Shown piece after piece: positions 58,906 through 64,000 of a DNA stretch of 64,000 nt. The notes under the pieces are model-generated. The model made no database searches, was not told the origin of the DNA, and worked only from the letters and a program-made list of their open reading frames with translations. Location: assembly GCF_021283305.1 (NCBI RefSeq), contig NZ_JAJSOK010000014.1, positions 78,128-142,127 of the forward strand, written 5' to 3'. Within the stretch, counting starts at the first letter, position 1, and each line of letters starts with the position of its first letter. This stretch comes from Pseudonocardia kujensis (GTDB lineage Bacteria; Actinomycetota; Actinomycetes; Mycobacteriales; Pseudonocardiaceae). A program made the translations under genes and the position numbers.

Positions 58906-59661
58906 GTGGACGTCCCCAGCGACTACGCCCGCTACCTGCCGACGCTCGCCGAGTACGCCGGGCTGCCCGGCGACGACCCGCGCCGGGCGGGCCTGCGGTC
59001 CACGTTGATCCTCGCGTTCCTGCCGGTCGTGCAGCACATCGCGCGGCGGTACGGCGACGACGCCGCGCAGGAGGACCTGACCCAGGCCGGCGTGATCGGG
59101 CTGATCCACGCGGTCGACCACTGGGATCCCGGCTCCGCCCGCGGCGACGCGCTCGGGTACGTCGTCCCCTGCGTGCGCGGGGAGATCCTGCGGCACCTGC
59201 GGGACCGCACCTGGTCGGTGCGGGTGTCGCGGCCGGTCAAGGAGCTGGTGGTGTCGCTCGACAAGGCCGTCGGGCCGCTCACCCAGCGGCTGGGGCGGGC
59301 GCCGCGGCCGAGCGAGCTGGCCGAGCAGCTCGGGGTCGGCGTCGACGAGGTGATCGACGCGCTCGCCGTCCGGGCCGAGCGGCGCAGCGCCAGCCTCGAC
59401 GCCTCGATCGAGCCCGGCGAGCCCCCGCTCGCCGAGCGGCTCGGTGACGCGGACCCCGACCTCGACGAGGTGGATCTGCGCCGCAGCGTGTGGCCGCTGC
59501 TGGCGGAGCTGCCCGATCGGGAACGGCGGATCGTGCTGCTGCGCTTCTTCGGCAACAAGACCCAGTCCGAGATCGGGGAGCTGGTCGGGCTCTCGCAGAT
59601 GCACGTCTCCCGCCTGCTCGCCCGCGCGCTCGCCACCCTGCGGCACGGGCTGCTGTCGTAG
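58906..59661 (+). CDS. SigB/SigF-type RNA polymerase sigma factor
   Basis: 251 residues from a GTG at 58906 with GGAGGAGG 11 bases upstream. A GTG at 58885 would overlap this site. Region 2 is clear (AAQEDLTQAGVIGLIHAVDHWDPGSARGDALGYVVPCVRGEILRHLRDRTWSVRVSRP, about 45 to 102). Region 3 follows (GRAPRPSELAEQLGV). Region 4 ends with SEIGELVGLSQMHVSRLLARALATLR (about 221 to 246). No ECF features. It is a stress or development type factor normally held by RsbW-type proteins, such as the one at 37558, although no anti-sigma gene is adjacent. Confidence 0.9.
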   Translation: MDVPSDYARYLPTLAEYAGLPGDDPRRAGLRSTLILAFLPVVQHIARRYGDDAAQEDLTQAGVIGLIHAVDHWDPGSARGDALGYVVPCVRGEILRHLRDRTWSVRVSRPVKELVVSLDKAVGPLTQRLGRAPRPSELAEQLGVGVDEVIDALAVRAERRSASLDASIEPGEPPLAERLGDADPDLDEVDLRRSVWPLLAELPDRERRIVLLRFFGNKTQSEIGELVGLSQMHVSRLLARALATLRHGLLS

Positions 59662-59830
59662 CGGCCCCTCCGTGCGCCGGTGGGGAAGGGCCCGTCCGGT
59701 CCTGCGCGCCACCCGGCCCGTTCACAGCCCCGCACAGCGACATCGCCCACGAACGCGCCGGACGCTGGTCGTCGACCGATGTCGGCCGGGACGGCCGGCC
59801 GGGACGACGACCTCGGTGCACGGCGGGGGC

Positions 59831-60979
59831 TCACTCCTCCCGGGCCGCGGCGTCGAGCCGGGCGGCGATGTCGCGGCGTTCCCGCTGCCGGTGGCCGTAG
59901 GCGACCAGCCGGACCGTGGCGTCGTCCTCCAGCCCGGAGCCGACCGCCCCGGCGACCACGCCCATGATCGTCGCGAGGACCACGATCGACACGTAGTCCG
60001 TGAGCCCGGCGGGATGGCCGAGCACCCGGGTCAGGTACGAGGCCGGGATGATCACCGACGCGACGATCGAGTTGAGCACCAGCAGGGCCAGCGAGAACAG
60101 GCCCGTCCCGGTCGCGAGCGTGAGGACGGTACCCAGGTTGAGCAGGCGGTCGAGGCCGAGCTCGGGGGAACCCCGCTCCCAGAGCCGGTGCCCCACGATC
60201 AGCCACACCACGAAGATCGCGAGCGATCCGACGAACGCGAGGGCGAGCCGCCAGGCCGCGAGGGAGGTGGCGAGCTGCCAGATGTTCGAGTAGAGCAGCC
60301 CGAACGCCGAGCCCGCGGCGGCCCCGGCGAGGGCGGTGCCCAACCCGACGGTCAGCCGCCACGGCCGGTTGGTGCGCACCATCCCGGCCAGCAGCCGCAC
60401 CGAACCACCCCGGGTCAGGACGATCTCGTCGGAGTCCTCGGTGGTCGTGCCCGGCTCGTGCTGCACAGCCGGCCGCCGGGTGGGCCGGCGGGCCGAGGGC
60501 GCCGCGTCGATGCCGAGCAGCCGCCCCACCAGGTCGACGACGGCGTCGCGGACCCGCGGGAGCAGCCGCACCCCGCCGAGTGCGGGCACGGACACCACGG
60601 CCACCCGGTCCCGCTCGCCCACCTGCGCGACGACCGGGACACCGCTCGACTTCGCCGGGACGTCGGTGAGGCACACCGCGACGTCCCAGCGGGTGCGCCG
60701 GACCCGCTCCCGCGCCCGGTCCAGGGCACGCTCGCCGCGGTCGTTGGCCTCGAAGGGCTCGACCACGGTCTCGACCTCCCAGGTGCGTGGTCCGTCGAGG
60801 CGCGCGGCGAGGACCTGCGGCAGGCCCTCGGCGAGTCGCTCGGCCAGCTCGCCGGGCAGGTTCGGGTCGGCCAGCAGGCCGACGACGGTGAGCGTGTCGG
60901 TGTCGGGGTCCGTGGTGTCGGGGTCCGTGGTGTCGGCGGCGTCGGGACCGACGGGCTCGGTGGTGGGCTCGTCCGGCAT
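59831..60979 (-). CDS. Membrane protein of unknown function
   Basis: 382 residues. The N-terminal half is soluble (about 25 to 175, TLTVVGLLADPNLPGELAERLAE, WDVAVCLTDVPAKSSGVPVVAQV), followed by four to five transmembrane helices (about 205 to 350) and a charged tail. An Asp/Thr repeat near the N-terminus (TTDPDTTDPDTDT) comes from a tandem 15-base DNA repeat around 60900 to 60930. It was not matched to a named family. Proteins of this layout occur beside cation antiporter genes, and it does lie 54 bases downstream of the Mrp operon on the same strand. Confidence 0.7.
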   Translation of the reverse strand: MPDEPTTEPVGPDAADTTDPDTTDPDTDTLTVVGLLADPNLPGELAERLAEGLPQVLAARLDGPRTWEVETVVEPFEANDRGERALDRARERVRRTRWDVAVCLTDVPAKSSGVPVVAQVGERDRVAVVSVPALGGVRLLPRVRDAVVDLVGRLLGIDAAPSARRPTRRPAVQHEPGTTTEDSDEIVLTRGGSVRLLAGMVRTNRPWRLTVGLGTALAGAAAGSAFGLLYSNIWQLATSLAAWRLALAFVGSLAIFVVWLIVGHRLWERGSPELGLDRLLNLGTVLTLATGTGLFSLALLVLNSIVASVIIPASYLTRVLGHPAGLTDYVSIVVLATIMGVVAGAVGSGLEDDATVRLVAYGHRQRERRDIAARLDAAAREE

Positions 60980-61033
60980 GCCGGGGGACTACCCGCCGTA
61001 CCCCGCGTCGCACGCGATCGGGTGAGCCGGACC

Positions 61034-62869
61034 TCAGCGGAGCAGCACCGGCACCCCGATCAGCACGGCGAGCAGCGCGACCCCGACCAGGAGCCAGGTC
61101 AGGTAGTCGCCGATGTGCCCGGAGTGCAGGCCCCGCAGCCGGCCGACCGCGGCGACGCCCACCCGGCGCCCGGGTCCCGGCGGATGCAGGAGGCGGTCCC
61201 GGTACAGCGCGGCCAGCGCGAGCAGCGCGGCGAGGACCGCGGAGACCAGCCCGAGGGCCACGCCCGAGGCCGTCCACCCGGAGGCGGCCGGCGGGGCGGG
61301 CGGGGCGGCGACCGTGCCGAACGCGGCGGCGAGGTAGCCCGCACGGTCGAGGAAGTGACCGGCGGCCACGGCGAACGCCGCCGGCACGCCCGGCAGCACG
61401 CCGAGCACGAGACCGCCCGCCAGCAGCACCACGATCGGCGCCAGCATGGTCGCCGGGATCCGCTGCAGCAGCCCGCCGACCTCGGCCTCCTCCCCGCTCC
61501 CGGTCGTGTCCTCCCGGGCGGTGTCCTTGTCCGGCCTGCTCCCGAGGCCGAAGTAGATCCGGCAGGCGGCCCGCAGCACCGCCGCCCCGGTCACCGCGGA
61601 GACCAGCACGAACAGCACCGGAGCCCAGGGCGCACCGGCCTCGGCGACGGCCTCCTCGGCGACGGCCTTCCCCAGTCCCGCGCCGAACGGCGGCAGCCCC
61701 GCGAGGGCGAAGCCGGCGAGCAGCATGAGCCAGGGCAGCAACCGGGCGCGCCGGCCCGCGCCGTGCAGGTCGATCTCGTCGACGCTGCCGTACCGGTCGA
61801 GGATCGACCCGGCGACGAGGAACAGGGCCGACTTCACCGCGGCGTGGCCGGCCACGTAGAGGGCGCCCCCGGCGGTCCCCGCCGGGTCGAGCGTGCCGAA
61901 CGCCGCGACGAACAGCCCGACGTGCGCGATCGTGGAGTAGGCCAGCAGGCGTTTGAGATGGCGCTGCAGGAAGCACAGCAGGGCGCCGAGCAGCGCGGTG
62001 AGGGTGCCGAGCACCAGGAAGGCCCGGTGCAGGTCGGCCTCCGGGAGCACCGGGCCGAACACAGTCGTCGTCACCCGGAACACGCCGTAGAGCCCGAGCT
62101 CGACCATGATCCCCGAGAAGAGGACGCACACCGGGGTGGGCGCGACCGCGTGGGCGTCGTCGAGCCAGAAGTGGAAGGGGACGATCGCGGCCTTGACGCA
62201 GAACCCGGTGAGCACCAGCACGAACCCGCCGACGACCACGGCCCCGGGTGGATGCTCCTGCAGCGCGACCGCGAGGGGGGCGAGGCCGAGCTGCCCCGTC
62301 TGCGCGTACAGCACGCCGATGCCGGTCAGAGTGACGTAGGCGCCGAAGGAGTTCACGACGCCGAACGCGAGCGCCCCCTGCACCGAGCTCGGCTCCTCGA
62401 CCCGGAACCCGGTGAGCGCGTAGGCGACCGCGCCCATGAGCTCGAAGAACACGAACATGTCGAACAGGTCGCCGCTGAGCACGAACCCGGTCATCCCGGC
62501 GAGGAACAGCAGCAGCAGCGCGTGGAAGTGCGCCTCGGCCGAGTCGAGGTAGCGCCACGTGTAGACCAGGGCGGCCACGGTGAGCGCCGCCGCGAGCACG
62601 GCGGCCCCGGCGGACACCGGGTCGGCCACCAGGGCGATGCCGAGCGGCCCGCCCGGGCCCCACCCGCCGAGCCAGGTGGCGACGTGTCCGGCGGGGGCCG
62701 CCGCGCTGCCCAGGAGCAGCAGCACGTCGAGGACCACGACGGCCGCGGCGGTCGCGACCGCCGTCCAGTCGACGAGTGGGCGCGGGGCCCACCGCCCGAC
62801 GACCAGCAGCAGGCAGGCCCCGACGATCGGCACCCCGACGGCGAGCGGGGCCAGCACGGAGACGGCCAC
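61034..62869 (-). CDS. Mrp/Mnh cation/proton antiporter subunit D-like
   Basis: 611 residues with about 14 helices, of the NuoN/MnhD proton-translocating family. Markers: LSGDLFDMFVFFELMGAVAYALTGF (about 127 to 151) with the conserved Glu, LTGFCVKAAIVPFHFWLDDAHAVAPTPVCVLFSGIMVELG (about 210 to 249) with Lys and His, and KRLLAYSTIAHVGLFVAAFG (about 309). It lies 1 base after the subunit C gene. It should act with the other Mrp subunits in Na+/H+ exchange and pH homeostasis. Subunit genes E, F, G and A are not in the window. Confidence 0.88.
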   Translation of the reverse strand: MAVSVLAPLAVGVPIVGACLLLVVGRWAPRPLVDWTAVATAAAVVVLDVLLLLGSAAAPAGHVATWLGGWGPGGPLGIALVADPVSAGAAVLAAALTVAALVYTWRYLDSAEAHFHALLLLFLAGMTGFVLSGDLFDMFVFFELMGAVAYALTGFRVEEPSSVQGALAFGVVNSFGAYVTLTGIGVLYAQTGQLGLAPLAVALQEHPPGAVVVGGFVLVLTGFCVKAAIVPFHFWLDDAHAVAPTPVCVLFSGIMVELGLYGVFRVTTTVFGPVLPEADLHRAFLVLGTLTALLGALLCFLQRHLKRLLAYSTIAHVGLFVAAFGTLDPAGTAGGALYVAGHAAVKSALFLVAGSILDRYGSVDEIDLHGAGRRARLLPWLMLLAGFALAGLPPFGAGLGKAVAEEAVAEAGAPWAPVLFVLVSAVTGAAVLRAACRIYFGLGSRPDKDTAREDTTGSGEEAEVGGLLQRIPATMLAPIVVLLAGGLVLGVLPGVPAAFAVAAGHFLDRAGYLAAAFGTVAAPPAPPAASGWTASGVALGLVSAVLAALLALAALYRDRLLHPPGPGRRVGVAAVGRLRGLHSGHIGDYLTWLLVGVALLAVLIGVPVLLR

Positions 62870-62870
62870 G

Positions 62871-63239
62871 TCAGCCCCGCAACGAGGTCAGCTCGTCGGG
62901 GTCGAGCGTGCCGTGCCGCTTCGCCACCTGCACGGCCAGCGCCAGCAGCAGCGCCGTCACCGTGGCCGACACGACGACGTCGGTCAGCGTCATCGCCTGC
63001 ACCACGGGGTCGACCACCGGGCTCCGGGCGGCGACGTCGGGCGGGGTGCTGCCGTCGAACACCGGCGGCGACGCCCCGGACTGGTACCCCACCGCGATGA
63101 GCAGGACGTACGTGCCGGACTGCGCCACCGACAGGCACACCACCGCGTGGACGAGGTTCCGGCTGCGTGCGATGCCGAACGCGCCGGCGAGGAGCAGCCA
63201 GCCCGCGACCAGGTACGCGGACACGTGCAGGACCGTCAT
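62871..63239 (-). CDS. Mrp/Mnh antiporter subunit C-like (NuoK family)
   Basis: 122 residues with three helices: VSAYLVAGWLLLAGAFGIARSRNLVHAVVCLSVAQSGTYVLLIAVGY (about 5 to 51) and a final helix VVSATVTALLLALAVQVAKRHG. The NuoK/MnhC pattern with a Pro-Val-Val-Asp-Pro segment before the last helix (about 73) is present. It overlaps subunit B by 4 bases. Confidence 0.87.
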   Translation of the reverse strand: MTVLHVSAYLVAGWLLLAGAFGIARSRNLVHAVVCLSVAQSGTYVLLIAVGYQSGASPPVFDGSTPPDVAARSPVVDPVVQAMTLTDVVVSATVTALLLALAVQVAKRHGTLDPDELTSLRG

Positions 63240-63970
63240 CGGCGCTCCACCCGCAGGGCCTGGTCGAGGAAGTGGCCGAGCAGGAGGACCACCCCCGAGG
63301 CGACCTCCGCCCCGACCGCGATGTTGAGCACGGGGACGATGCCGCTCGACAGCGGCGCCCCGAAGGAGCCGAGGGGCAGCACGTTCGCCAGGAAGGAGCC
63401 GGCGATCGCCAGCCCCGCGACGCCGACCGCGACGAAGGCGGCGGTGCCGACCGCCTCCCCCGCCTCGAACGGCGCGAAGGGCCGCAGCCGCTCGAGCGCC
63501 CGGTAGCCGCCCGCCAGGTAGAGCAGGTGCAGCCCCGTGCCGAGCACCACCCCGCCCTGGAACCCGCCGCCCGGGGTGAGGTGGCCGTGGGCGACGACGT
63601 CGAGCCCGAGCAGCAGCGTGACGGGCAGCAGCAGGTACCCGATCAGCCGGACCGCCTGCAGCGGCGGGGCGTCCTCGGGCGGCGCCGTCCGCGCGCGCTC
63701 CTCCCGGCCGGGCCGCAGCAGCACCGACGCGCCGACGACCGACCCCAGCAGGATCGTCTCCTCGCCCAGCGTGTCGAACGCCCGCAGGTCGTAGTTGACG
63801 CCGGAGACGACGTTGGCGGTGGTGTGCGCGAGCGAGGCGGCCACCGCGGCGTCCCGGTACGGGTGGGACGCGCTGCCGAACGGCGGCATGCCCAGTGCCG
63901 TGACCACCAGCAGCACGCCGACGGCCGCCGCCGCGACGGCGAAGACGCGGAGCCGGACCCGGCGGGTCAT
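63236..63970 (-). CDS. Mrp/Mnh antiporter subunit B-like
   Basis: 244 residues. The N-terminal part (about 1 to 100) resembles the MbhE-like extension with NYDLRAFDTLGEETILLGSVVGASVLLRPG. The C-terminal part is MnhB proper: YLLLPVTLLLGLDVVAHGHLTPGGGFQGGVVLGTGLHLLYLAGG (about 112 to 155), holding the conserved GHxTPGGGFQGG. The start ATG at 63970 overlaps the upstream stop (ATGA). Part of the antiporter operon. Confidence 0.88.
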   Translation of the reverse strand: MTRRVRLRVFAVAAAAVGVLLVVTALGMPPFGSASHPYRDAAVAASLAHTTANVVSGVNYDLRAFDTLGEETILLGSVVGASVLLRPGREERARTAPPEDAPPLQAVRLIGYLLLPVTLLLGLDVVAHGHLTPGGGFQGGVVLGTGLHLLYLAGGYRALERLRPFAPFEAGEAVGTAAFVAVGVAGLAIAGSFLANVLPLGSFGAPLSSGIVPVLNIAVGAEVASGVVLLLGHFLDQALRVERR

Positions 63971-64000
63971 CGGCCGCCGGGCCCGGCGGGACCGATGACC
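63967..64000 (-). CDS. C-terminal end of an upstream antiporter-operon gene
   Basis: Only the last ten codons (VIGPAGPGGR) and a TGA overlapping the subunit B start are inside the window. By operon order this is likely an MbhD/DUF4040-type or MnhG-type subunit, but the fragment alone does not identify it. Confidence 0.5.
   Translation of the reverse strand, partial: VIGPAGPGGR

Noticed and set aside
58932..62792. A 1286-codon open frame over the antiporter and sigma factor genes
   Set aside because: Its composition is the Arg/Ala/Gly-rich pattern of an out-of-frame GC-rich gene, and it runs antisense to the sigma factor gene.
59444..63100. A 1218-codon plus-strand frame rich in Glu, Arg and Gly with repeats
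   Set aside because: It is the antisense shadow of the antiporter genes. It has no ribosome-binding site or domain.
1..64000. CRISPR arrays, insertion sequences or phage genes
   Set aside because: No regularly spaced repeats, transposase motifs or phage structural genes were seen on either strand.

Overview
The window is GC-rich DNA with actinobacterial signatures: frequent GTG starts, four-base overlaps between genes, two mycofactocin-type short-chain dehydrogenases, actinobacterial GlnR-like regulators and an RsbV/RsbW/SigB-type sigma toolkit. A Pseudonocardia-like actinomycete fits best, but the genus is an inference. No rRNA gene, complete tRNA, transposase, phage gene or CRISPR array was seen.

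Region 1 (1 to 1.7 kb): a DUF1326 gene cut by the window edge, two small lipoproteins and a small unknown protein.

Region 2 (2 to 20.5 kb): a catabolic island. One minus-strand operon (11758 to 5225) encodes two MaoC/hotdog proteins, an ADP-forming acyl-CoA ligase, a crotonyl-CoA carboxylase/reductase-like enzyme, an aldehyde dehydrogenase and a mycofactocin-type SDR. A luciferase-like monooxygenase and a GAF/AAA/Fis-type regulator follow it. A second such regulator stands divergent from a second mycofactocin-type SDR. A second luciferase-like monooxygenase leads an RbsABC-type ABC import operon, divergent from a flavin reductase. Four promoter regions carry a shared palindrome, about TGTTCA-N5-TGAACA, so they look like one regulon. 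The likely logic is import, flavin-dependent oxygenation, alcohol and aldehyde oxidation, CoA activation, and then hydration or reduction. The substrate is not evident.

Region 3 (20.7 to 26.7 kb): mixed accessory DNA. It holds an esterase, a broken DIP1984-family gene, a tRNA T-arm-like fragment, a DUF6197 protein, a broken methyltransferase, a DUF5134 membrane protein, and two GlnR-like paralogues that converge tail-to-tail and overlap by 64 bp.

Region 4 (26.7 to 37.4 kb): a secreted small protein, then a four-gene operon (nitroreductase, group D flavin monooxygenase, isochorismate synthase, O-methyltransferase) resembling a compact biosynthetic cluster. It converges on menD, but between them lies a three-gene block: a split rifampin-phosphotransferase-like pair plus an MFS exporter. 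A 25-bp direct repeat flanks this block, as if it had been inserted.

Region 5 (37.5 to 44.5 kb): an anti-sigma-type ATPase, a STAS protein, a NUDIX hydrolase, DUF3040 and SulP membrane proteins, an FAD oxidoreductase, and a small HTH protein facing three identical-arm palindromes (CGTCAA-N7-TTGACG).

Region 6 (44.5 to 57.7 kb): a probable organosulfur utilisation island. It has a PhyH-type dioxygenase, an IclR regulator with a nearby palindrome, two cytosolic substrate-binding-protein paralogues, an SsuABC-type importer preceded by a Cys-containing leader peptide of the actinobacterial cysteine-attenuator type, an MFS transporter, a TauD-type dioxygenase, a Dpp-type importer without an ATPase gene, and another MFS transporter.

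Region 7 (57.7 to 64 kb): an SDR, a SigB/SigF-type sigma factor, a membrane protein, and part of an Mrp/Mnh cation/proton antiporter operon that runs off the right edge.
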